Of a stretch of DNA of 5,715 nucleotides, positions 1-5,328 are shown one piece after another; position 1 is the stretch's first letter; each line of letters opens with the position of its first letter. The DNA comes from Clostridia bacterium (lineage in GTDB: Bacteria > Bacillota > Clostridia > Oscillospirales > RGIG577), in contig JAFOLN010000235.1 in the NCBI GenBank assembly GCA_017419325.1, positions 1 through 5,715 on the forward strand, written 5' to 3'. A model generated the notes under the pieces. The model had not been told where the DNA came from. It searched no databases and saw only the letters and a program-made list of their open reading frames with translations. Made by a program: the position numbers and the translations under genes.

Positions 1-1048
1 GAAGGCCATGGCCGTTATACAGTTCAAGCTTGAGGCGGAAGTTATACGCCGCCATCCCGAATACGAAATGGACGACCGCGCCCAGCTTCACCTTATCGAC
101 TTTGAAAAAAAGGTGATATGCATAGACGGACAGGAGTATGAGCTTTTGGACTGCGACTTCCCCACCATAGACCCCACTGACCCGTACAGGCTCACGCCCG
201 AGGAGGAGTACATAGTAAAGAAGCTCCGTTATTCCTTCAAGAACAGCCGCCTTTTGCAGAAGCACATAAGATTTATGTTCGCCAAGGGCGGAATGTACAT
301 AATATATAACGGCAACCTCATGTTCCACGGCTGCGTGCCGCTGGACGCCGAGGGAAAGCTCGCCTCGTTTACGATAGACGGCGTGCCCTATAAAGGCAAG
401 GCGCTCTTTGAGGAGATGGAGAATATCGTAAGGCGCGGATATTACGCGCCCGAGGGCAGCCCCGAAAAGGAGAAGGGCATGGACATGATGTGGTACCTCT
501 GGAACGGCCCCAAGTCGCCCCTGTTCGGCAAAAAGAAAATGGCGACGCTGGAGCGGTACATCGCAAAGGACAAGGCGCTCCACAAGGAGGAGAACAACAC
601 CTACTTCAAGATGCGCGACAGCGACGCCCTCTGCGATATGATCTGCGAGGAGTTCGGCCTGCCCCTTGAAACGGCCCACATAATAAACGGCCACGTTCCC
701 GTAAAGGTAAAGGAGTCGGAAAGCCCCATAAAGGCGGGCGGCCGCCTTATGGACATAGACGGCGGCATGTCGAAGGCGTACCAGTCTGTAACGGGCATCG
801 CGGGCTACACACTCATATACAACTCATACAGCATAAGGCTCGTTTCCCACGAGGCGTTCAAATCGCGCCAGGAGGCCATAGAGAACGAGGTGGACATACA
901 CTCCACCGAGGTAATACAAATTAAGACAAAGCGCCGCCTCCGCGTAGCGGATACCGACGTGGGCGTAAAGCTGAAGGCGCAGATAGACGACCTTACGAAG
1001 CTGCTGGAGGCTTACAGAAGCGGTCAGATAAAGGAGCATTTCAAATAA
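1..1048 (+). CDS. fbp: Fructose-1,6-bisphosphatase class III, C-terminal part (5' end outside window)
   Basis: This cytoplasmic enzyme hydrolyses fructose 1,6-bisphosphate to fructose 6-phosphate, the committed step of gluconeogenesis. The frame is open to the left edge (AAG GCC precede the first ATG at position 8), so that ATG is internal. About 348 codons are visible, whereas the Bacillus-type enzyme has roughly 670 residues, so about the N-terminal half is missing. Numbering from the ATG at 8, family hallmarks are FPTIDP (51-56), the FHGCVPL block (106-112), INGHVPVK (226-233), SPIKAGGRLMDIDGG (239-253) followed by SKAYQ, and TGIAGYTLIYNSY (262-274). The GHVP histidine matches the late metal-binding His region of calcineurin-like phosphoesterases, the fold assigned to this class. 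The earlier metal ligands lie outside the window. A strong terminator starts 7 bases after the stop codon, so fbp ends its transcription unit. The identification is firm; only the 5' extent is unknown. Confidence 0.95.
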   Translation, partial: KAMAVIQFKLEAEVIRRHPEYEMDDRAQLHLIDFEKKVICIDGQEYELLDCDFPTIDPTDPYRLTPEEEYIVKKLRYSFKNSRLLQKHIRFMFAKGGMYIIYNGNLMFHGCVPLDAEGKLASFTIDGVPYKGKALFEEMENIVRRGYYAPEGSPEKEKGMDMMWYLWNGPKSPLFGKKKMATLERYIAKDKALHKEENNTYFKMRDSDALCDMICEEFGLPLETAHIINGHVPVKVKESESPIKAGGRLMDIDGGMSKAYQSVTGIAGYTLIYNSYSIRLVSHEAFKSRQEAIENEVDIHSTEVIQIKTKRRLRVADTDVGVKLKAQIDDLTKLLEAYRSGQIKEHFK

Positions 1049-1055
1049 AATATCC

Positions 1056-1094
1056 AAAAAAAGCTTTCTTCGCATTGCGGAGAAAGCTTTTTTT
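1056..1094 (+). terminator. Rho-independent terminator after fbp (probably bidirectional)
   Basis: An 18-bp stem pairs 1056-1073 with 1077-1094 around a 3-base ATT loop, with one G-T wobble (1070/1080). The inner part is GC-containing (GCTTTCTTCGC against GCGGAGAAAGC). The outer part pairs seven or more As with Ts, so a U-tract follows the GC stem in either direction. It begins 7 bases after the fbp stop codon and separates fbp from the protease gene. Confidence 0.9.
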
Positions 1095-1106
1095 CGCCTG
1101 TTTTTC

Positions 1107-1161
1107 AACTTAACTTCAAAAAACCGTCACATTGGCGCTTTATTATATGAGCGTAAGATAA
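1107..1161 (+). promoter_or_regulatory. Probable promoter region of the HtrA-type protease gene (no confident boxes)
   Basis: After a strong terminator the protease gene needs its own promoter within about 85 bases. The region is AT-rich. It holds a tandem AACTT-AACTT (1107-1116), a TTCAAA (1115-1120) and a TATTAT (1141-1146, one mismatch to the sigma-A -10). The spacer between the last two would be 20 bases, which is too long for a normal sigma-A promoter. A second option, TTGGCG (1133-1138) with TAAGAT (1154-1159), has a 15-base spacer and a poor match. A weak core would fit a gene that depends on an activator, but that is inference. Confidence 0.3.
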
Positions 1162-1168
1162 AAACAGC

Positions 1169-1176
1169 AAAGGAGG
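1169..1176 (+). promoter_or_regulatory. Ribosome binding site of the protease gene
   Basis: AAAGGAGG is a near-perfect anti-16S match. Two consecutive in-frame ATGs follow, at 1181 (4 bases away) and 1184 (7 bases away). The spacing favours the second ATG, so the first Met of the listed protein may not be the initiator. The difference is one residue. Confidence 0.85.
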
Positions 1177-1180
1177 ATGC

Positions 1181-2632
1181 ATGATGGATGAGCTTCATGA
1201 TATTTTTAATAATAACTCTGGCGATAATGAACAGAATGCCGAAAGAGAAGCGGCTGACGATATTTACACAGACGGAAGCGGCGCTGCTCAGAGCGGCCGC
1301 ACCGCTGGCCCGGGCGGAGGAGATAACGTCGAAGGCGTCCGAGAGGGCGGCGAAGATGTATCTTATGCTCCTTCGGATGAAGGCGGCACAAAAGAAGGCG
1401 CGCATTACTGCGGACAGTATATTGAAACGGATGAAGGAAAGAGCGCGGGCGGCGAGGAGCGCCGCGCTTCGGATGAAAAAATCGGCGGCAATACTGACGG
1501 CGCGCTCTTACGGGAGGACGGCGTAAAAAAGAAGAACTCCCGCCCCATATCGAAGGGAGTCATCGCCGCGTGCATGGTGGGCGCTTTGGTGCTCGGCATG
1601 GCGGGCGGCGCGATAACGACGAGGGTAATGCTTAAAAACGATGCCTCCCTTGAGCCGAAGGTTATTTACCAGGCGGTGGAGACGAACTTTGAAGGGCAGC
1701 CCATGGCGGAAAGCCAGACACTTTCCGTGGAGGACATAGCGGCGCTGGTGAGCGACTCCGTTGTTGAGATAACGACGGAAAAGACGATGTACGACTACTG
1801 GTTCGGCCAGTATGCGACGCAGGGCGCGGGCAGCGGCGTTATAATCTCGGAGAACGGCTACATAATCACGAACAACCACGTTATAAACGGGGCGTCGAAA
1901 ATAACGGTAACGCTCACCTCGGGCGAGCAGTACGACGCGACGCTCATAGGCTCGGACGAACAAAGCGACATAGCCGTGGTAAAGATAGACGCAGACGGCC
2001 TTATGCCCGCAATCTACGGCGATTCCGATACGCTTAAGGTGGGAAGCCCCATAGTTGCCATAGGAAATCCGCTCGGACAGCTTGGCGGCACGGTCACCGA
2101 GGGCATAGTAAGCGCCCTTGACCGCGAGATAGTCGTGGAAGGCCAGAAGATGAACCTCATGCAGATAAGCGCGTCGATAAACCGCGGCAACTCCGGCGGC
2201 GGCCTCTTCGACGGCAAGGGTCAGCTCATCGGCATAGTGAACGCCAAGTCGGCGGGCACGAGCATTGAGGGACTGGGCTTTGCGATACCGATAAACGACG
2301 TAAAGGAAGTCGTTGAAAACATAATGAACGAGGGGCGCGTGCCCGGCAGAGCCGTTCTTGATGTTACGGTGATAGACATAAACGACGTGCGCACGGCCAT
2401 GAGCTACCGCGTACAGGAATACGGCGTATATCTGCTTGAGGTGACTCCCGGCGGCACAGCCGACGCGGCGGGTCTTGAGGCCGGTGACTACATCGTAAGC
2501 TTCGACGGCACAGAGGTCTCCGACGGCACCCAGCTTAAGGGTCTCGTTGAGAAACACGTTCAGGGCGACACCGCCAAAATGGTGGTAAAGCGCGGAGACG
2601 AAACGCTGGAAGTTGACATAACATTCAAATAA
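1181..2632 (+). CDS. htrA: Membrane-anchored S1C (HtrA/DegP-family) serine protease with one PDZ domain
   Basis: This is an envelope quality-control protease that degrades misfolded proteins outside the membrane. The 483-residue protein has four parts. Residues 1-115 form a hydrophilic, Gly/Ser-rich acidic tail (28 Asp/Glu by my count). Then come a basic patch (Lys116-118, Arg121, Lys125), one membrane helix at about 126-147, and a trypsin-like domain at about 180-380. A PDZ domain at about 390-480 has the ligand-binding loop YGVYL (414-418). The catalytic triad is His233 (in TNNHVI), Asp263 (in SDIAVVK) and Ser338 (in GNSGG). The basic patch predicts a cytoplasmic tail and an external protease, as in Gram-positive HtrA proteins. 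The usual proline after the GNSGG motif is Gly (GNSGGGLF). Codon use in the tail looks more AT-rich and less ATA-biased than in the rest. It appears monocistronic, with terminators on both sides. The two-component genes downstream could regulate it, by analogy with CssRS in Bacillus. The family call is secure; the symbol is the generic family name. Confidence 0.94.
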   Translation: MMDELHDIFNNNSGDNEQNAEREAADDIYTDGSGAAQSGRTAGPGGGDNVEGVREGGEDVSYAPSDEGGTKEGAHYCGQYIETDEGKSAGGEERRASDEKIGGNTDGALLREDGVKKKNSRPISKGVIAACMVGALVLGMAGGAITTRVMLKNDASLEPKVIYQAVETNFEGQPMAESQTLSVEDIAALVSDSVVEITTEKTMYDYWFGQYATQGAGSGVIISENGYIITNNHVINGASKITVTLTSGEQYDATLIGSDEQSDIAVVKIDADGLMPAIYGDSDTLKVGSPIVAIGNPLGQLGGTVTEGIVSALDREIVVEGQKMNLMQISASINRGNSGGGLFDGKGQLIGIVNAKSAGTSIEGLGFAIPINDVKEVVENIMNEGRVPGRAVLDVTVIDINDVRTAMSYRVQEYGVYLLEVTPGGTADAAGLEAGDYIVSFDGTEVSDGTQLKGLVEKHVQGDTAKMVVKRGDETLEVDITFK

Positions 2633-2677
2633 AACAGACATTTTCATATTACCCTTCCTTTCTTTTTAACATATACC

Positions 2678-2696
2678 CGGGAGCCGCGAGCTCCCG
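2678..2696 (+). terminator. First hairpin downstream of htrA
   Basis: A 7-bp stem, CGGGAGC (2678-2684) against GCTCCCG (2690-2696), encloses a 5-base loop. No U-tract follows it directly; the next hairpin begins one base later. It may assist termination or protect the 3' end rather than terminate alone. Confidence 0.5.
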
Positions 2697-2745
2697 CGTG
2701 AAAAACGGCGCTTGCGCCGTTTTTCACGTTTGCGGGGATTTTTTT
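2697..2745 (+). terminator. Main stem-loop terminator after htrA
   Basis: This is a perfect 15-bp inverted repeat, 2697-2711 (CGTGAAAAACGGCGC) against 2714-2728 (GCGCCGTTTTTCACG), with TT at the centre, so in practice about 14 pairs with a CTTG loop. Five A-T pairs sit inside the stem, and a run of seven Ts (2739-2745) follows ten bases later. It separates the protease gene from the two-component operon and could work in both directions. Confidence 0.8.
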
Positions 2746-2772
2746 GCTTTTTCGGGCGAATGAAATTGCCGC

Positions 2773-2801
2773 TTTACCGGGGCGGCATTAAATGATACAA
2801 T
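2773..2801 (+). promoter_or_regulatory. Sigma-A-type promoter with extended -10 for the two-component operon
   Basis: TTTACC (2773-2778, 4 of 6 to TTGACA), a 17-base spacer and TACAAT (2796-2801, 5 of 6 to TATAAT) are preceded by an extended -10 TG (TGA at 2793-2795). The predicted start is near 2808, giving a leader of about 25 bases that carries an AAGAGG ribosome binding site (2821-2826) six bases before the ATG. Its place after the htrA terminator indicates that the two-component genes are transcribed separately. Confidence 0.7.
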
Positions 2802-2832
2802 AAATACAAAGACATGATAAAAGAGGTATGCT

Positions 2833-3510
2833 ATGTACAATATATTAGTGGTTGACGATGAGGAGAAGATACGTCAGATTATAAAAAAATACGCCACCTT
2901 CGAGGGGCACACCGTTTCCGAGGCAAAGGACGGCATGGAGGCCGTGGAGCTTTGCCGTAAGGAGACCTTCGACATCATAATCATGGACGTTATGATGCCG
3001 GAGCTGGACGGCTTTTCCGCCTGCAAGGAGATAAGAAAGCACTCGGACACGCCGATAATCATGCTTTCCGCGAGGGGCGAGGAATACGACAGGATACACG
3101 GCTTCGAGATAGGCGTTGACGACTATGTTGTAAAGCCGTTTTCGCCGAAGGAGCTTATGATGAGGGTCGGCGCCGTATTAAAGCGCGCCGCGTCCGGAAA
3201 GGCCGATGAGCCGCAGAAGGACATATTTGAATATAAGGGTCTGTCCGTCGATTTCACCGGGAGGATAGTCACCGTTGACGGCGTGCGCGCAAATATGTCG
3301 CCTAAGGAGTACGACCTGCTCTTTTACATGGTTAAGAACAGAAACATCGCCCTGTCGAGGGAAAAGCTCATAATGGACGTCTGGGGCTACGACTTCTACG
3401 GCGACGACAGGACGCTTGACACCCATATAAAGCTTTTGAGAAAGAGCCTCGGCCCCTATGCAAGCCTTATCGTTACGCTGAGAGGAGTTGGATACAGGTT
3501 TGAAGCCTGA
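2833..3510 (+). CDS. OmpR/PhoB-family DNA-binding response regulator
   Basis: This cytoplasmic transcription factor is activated by phosphorylation from the sensor kinase encoded next to it. At 225 residues it has the usual length of the family. The receiver domain (1-118) has the acidic pair Asp8/Asp9, the phosphoacceptor Asp52 (in MDVMMP), the switch Ser79 (in MLSA) and Lys101 (in KPFSP). The C-terminal winged-helix domain (about 130-224) shows the family pattern: MSPKEYDLLFYMVKN, LSREKLIMDVWGYDFYGDDRTLDTHI with the recognition helix, and the closing RGVGYRF wing. The ATG has an AAGAGG site six bases upstream. The kinase gene starts at or just past the stop codon, so the two are translationally close. 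Its targets cannot be read from the protein. The neighbouring protease gene is a candidate by context, and autoregulation is common in the family. CssR, WalR and ResD types are all possible relatives. Confidence 0.95.
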   Translation: MYNILVVDDEEKIRQIIKKYATFEGHTVSEAKDGMEAVELCRKETFDIIIMDVMMPELDGFSACKEIRKHSDTPIIMLSARGEEYDRIHGFEIGVDDYVVKPFSPKELMMRVGAVLKRAASGKADEPQKDIFEYKGLSVDFTGRIVTVDGVRANMSPKEYDLLFYMVKNRNIALSREKLIMDVWGYDFYGDDRTLDTHIKLLRKSLGPYASLIVTLRGVGYRFEA

Positions 3511-3517
3511 AAAAAGC

Positions 3518-4990
3518 ATGAGCCTTAAATGGAATGTGTTCTTTCAGTTTATAGTTTTCGCCGCGGTGGTGCTTGTATGCCTTTGGATATTTCAGATAGT
3601 CTTTCTCGACTCCTTCTATAAGCAGATAAAAATACACGAGATACGAAAGGCGTCGGAGACGATAGAGCACAACATCGACAGCGAGCAGCTTTCGGAGCTG
3701 GCCGTAAGCATCGCCCGCGAGGGCAATATGTGCATGGCCGTATACGACGCGTCTCTTAATGAGGTCATGTCGATAGACATACTGCCCGACTGCGTTATAC
3801 ACAAGCTGCCCGATTACGTTATAGGAGAGATATACGAAAAGACAGGCGCGGGCGGCGGCGAGCATATGGAGATTTTTTCGAGAGAGGCGTTTTTCGACAG
3901 AAGCGACATGGAAGACGATGACGACGACGATTTCCCTCAGGTCATACCGCGCCGCGAGGGAGGCATGGGCGCGTCGCTGATATACGCCCGCATAGTGAAA
4001 GACGGCAGCGGCGGGGAATATCTCGTGCTTCTTAATTCGACCATATCACCGGTAAACGCCACGGTGAACACGCTCAGGACGCAGCTTCTCATAATAACGG
4101 CCATAATGATCTTGCTTGCCTTCGTTCTTGCGCTCATTATCTCGAAGCGCATAGCGAAGCCCATCGTAAAGATAAACGAATCGGCAAAACAGCTTGCGCA
4201 GGGCGATTACGACGCCGACTTTTCCGTAAACGGCGGCGAGTATCGCGAAATCACGGAGCTTTCAAATACGCTCGACCATGCGTCAAGGGAGCTTTCAAAG
4301 GTGGAAAGCCTGAGGCGCGAGCTTATAGCCAACGTATCTCACGACCTTCGCACGCCCCTTACGCTGATAACGGGCTACGGCGAGATGATGCGCGACATCC
4401 CCGGGGAGAATACGGCGGAGAATATACAGATAATCATTGACGAGGCGAGCCATCTTACGGAGCTTGTAAACGACGTTCTCGACATTTCACGCCTTCAGTC
4501 GGGCGAGCAGGTGTTCAACATAGAACGTTTTTCGCTCACCGAAATGATAGAGGAGATACTCACCCGCTACAACAGGCTCGTGAGCCGCGACGGCTATACG
4601 ATAGACTTTGAGCGAAGCGAAAACGTGTTCATAGACGCGGACGAGACCCGCATGGCGCAGGTCATATATAACCTTATGAACAACGCCGTAAATTATACGG
4701 GTGAGGACAGGCGCGTGCGCATATCACAGAAGGTGAGGGGAGACAGAGTGCGCGTTGAGGTCACGGACACGGGCGCGGGCATCGCCGAGAAGGACCTCCC
4801 CTATATATGGGACAGATACTACAAGGTGGACAAGACGCACAAGCGCGGCCACATCGGCACGGGGCTGGGTCTTTCCATAGTAAAGCACATCTTCGAGCAG
4901 CACAAAGCCCGCTACGGGGTGGAAAGCGAGCTCGGGAAGGGCAGCACCTTCTGGTTCGAGCTTGAGGCAAAGGGAATAAAAAAGATATAG
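3518..4990 (+). CDS. Membrane sensor histidine kinase (HAMP, HisKA, HATPase_c)
   Basis: This kinase autophosphorylates on a histidine and passes phosphate to the adjacent regulator. Counting from the ATG at 3518 (490 residues), it has TM1 at about 7-30, an external sensor region at about 31-185, TM2 at about 186-208 and a HAMP linker at about 208-262. The dimerization domain carries SHDLRTP with phospho-acceptor His275. The ATPase domain has the N-box NLMNNAVNY (385-393), G1 DTGAGI (417-422), the F-box region YIWDRYYKVDK (429-439) and G2 GTGLGLSI (447-454). All catalytic boxes are intact. The sensor region matches no ligand-binding fold I recognise and has a run of six aspartates (133-138). 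The start is uncertain: TTG at 3488 and TTG at 3500 are in frame and overlap the regulator. An AGGAG at 3483-3487 abuts the first and lies 12 bases before the second. I chose the ATG because it is the canonical codon and gives a normal short basic N-terminus, but no good site precedes it. Confidence 0.93.
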   Translation: MSLKWNVFFQFIVFAAVVLVCLWIFQIVFLDSFYKQIKIHEIRKASETIEHNIDSEQLSELAVSIAREGNMCMAVYDASLNEVMSIDILPDCVIHKLPDYVIGEIYEKTGAGGGEHMEIFSREAFFDRSDMEDDDDDDFPQVIPRREGGMGASLIYARIVKDGSGGEYLVLLNSTISPVNATVNTLRTQLLIITAIMILLAFVLALIISKRIAKPIVKINESAKQLAQGDYDADFSVNGGEYREITELSNTLDHASRELSKVESLRRELIANVSHDLRTPLTLITGYGEMMRDIPGENTAENIQIIIDEASHLTELVNDVLDISRLQSGEQVFNIERFSLTEMIEEILTRYNRLVSRDGYTIDFERSENVFIDADETRMAQVIYNLMNNAVNYTGEDRRVRISQKVRGDRVRVEVTDTGAGIAEKDLPYIWDRYYKVDKTHKRGHIGTGLGLSIVKHIFEQHKARYGVESELGKGSTFWFELEAKGIKKI

Positions 4991-4991
4991 C

Positions 4992-5021
4992 AAAAAAGGA
5001 AGGGCTTGCCCTTCCTTTTTT
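4992..5021 (+). terminator. Rho-independent terminator after the sensor kinase gene
   Basis: A perfect 14-bp inverted repeat (4992-5005 against 5008-5021) with TT at the centre: six As, then GGAAGGGC, TT, GCCCTTCC, then six Ts. It begins one base after the kinase TAG. The A and T tracts make it usable on both strands. Confidence 0.92.
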
Positions 5022-5030
5022 ATGCCCGTT

Positions 5031-5060
5031 TTCACACGGACACGGCCCGCCTCATATAAT
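5031..5060 (+). promoter_or_regulatory. Sigma-A-type promoter for the DUF3343/cysteine desulfurase-like operon
   Basis: TTCACA (5031-5036, 5 of 6 to consensus) and a perfect TATAAT (5055-5060) are separated by 18 bases, and the -35 begins nine bases after the preceding terminator. The predicted start, near 5067, leaves a leader of only about 13 bases. The ATG at 5059, in frame with the downstream gene, lies inside the -10 box and would not be transcribed from here, which supports the ATG at 5080 as the real start. Confidence 0.75.
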
Positions 5061-5066
5061 GCTTTC

Positions 5067-5075
5067 GAGGTGGTG
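5067..5075 (+). promoter_or_regulatory. Ribosome binding site of the DUF3343 gene
   Basis: GAGGTGGTG contains GAGG (5067-5070), nine bases before the ATG at 5080. It decides the start in favour of 5080 over the upstream in-frame ATG at 5059, which has no such site. It would sit at the extreme 5' end of the transcript predicted from the TATAAT box. Confidence 0.65.
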
Positions 5076-5079
5076 CTTT

Positions 5080-5328
5080 ATGTATATACTCATCCATGTA
5101 ACGTCACAGACGCAGGCAAACGGGCTTTTGAAGCTCTTATCCTCTCGGGGCATATACGCCTCCGTGAGAAAAACTCCCTTCTTCATATCGCGCACGGGCT
5201 GCGGATACTGCATTAAGATCGCGCCCGGCGAGCTTGAGCGCGCCATGGAGGCGATAAAAAAGAGCGGCATGCCGTATAAGGCGGTATACGAGGTGGAGGG
5301 AACGCGCGCGGGGAGGCTGGGACTGTGA
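5080..5328 (+). CDS. DUF3343 family small protein (putative Se/S carrier-like)
   Basis: This 82-residue cytoplasmic protein has no signal peptide or membrane helix. It begins MYILIHVTSQTQANGLLKLL, which looks like a beta strand followed by a helix. The family centre is the P-F-F-I-S stretch (33-37) running into GCGYC (40-44), with Cys41 and Cys44. After it come IKIAPGELERAMEAIKKSG (45-63), a second helix, and PYKAVYEVE (65-73). The length and the strand-helix, Cys-Gly, strand-helix-strand order match DUF3343 proteins, which have been described as putative selenium or sulfur carriers. The next gene, a cysteine desulfurase-type enzyme, overlaps by four bases, so the two are translated together. 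This supports a role as partner or sulfur/selenium acceptor, but no biochemical function can be read directly. The start at 5080 is chosen from the ribosome binding site and the position of the promoter. Confidence 0.82.
   Translation: MYILIHVTSQTQANGLLKLLSSRGIYASVRKTPFFISRTGCGYCIKIAPGELERAMEAIKKSGMPYKAVYEVEGTRAGRLGL
5311..5316 (+). promoter_or_regulatory. Ribosome binding site of the cysteine desulfurase-like gene, inside the DUF3343 gene
   Basis: GGGAGG lies within the last codons of the small gene, eight bases before the GTG at 5325. It fixes that GTG as the start, since there is no in-frame ATG nearby and the IYFDCAAS motif follows at once. Confidence 0.7.

Noticed and set aside
1188..1526. 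A 112-codon + strand frame overlapping the htrA N-terminal tail
   Set aside because: It has no ribosome binding site of its own and an Ala/Arg/Lys-rich low-complexity product, and it arises from the +1 frame of a repetitive acidic region. The AAAGGAGG and the ATG pair serve the htrA frame.
1508..2647. A 379-codon open frame on the minus strand opposite htrA, preceded on its strand by a purine stretch resembling a ribosome binding site (complement of 2651-2660)
   Set aside because: Its codons lie exactly opposite the htrA codons, so it is closed only by sense TTA, CTA or TCA codons, which htrA avoids until the TTA at 1508. The product is an odd Tyr/His/Val/Arg-rich sequence with no recognisable motif, while the sense strand has a full catalytic triad. 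The purine stretch is not a true AGGAGG.
2633..2832. Possible riboswitch or small RNA gene in the 200-base region between htrA and the regulator
   Set aside because: The two hairpins, the T-run, the promoter and the ribosome binding site account for most of it, and the predicted leader is only about 25 bases, too short for a riboswitch.
3473..3865. Minus-strand open frame across the regulator/kinase junction
   Set aside because: It is a shadow of the kinase gene: Tyr/Leu-rich product, no start signals, and it crosses the junction of two well-supported genes.
3896..3943. Possible frameshift or assembly error at the Asp run in the kinase gene
   Set aside because: The frame continues on both sides into TM2, HAMP and all kinase boxes without interruption, and GAT/GAC mixing shows it is not a simple sequencing repeat.
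5059..5079. Upstream in-frame ATG giving an 89-residue DUF3343 protein
   Set aside because: The ATG overlaps the final base of a perfect TATAAT box and has no ribosome binding site, while 5080 has GAGG nine bases upstream and begins directly at the first conserved strand.
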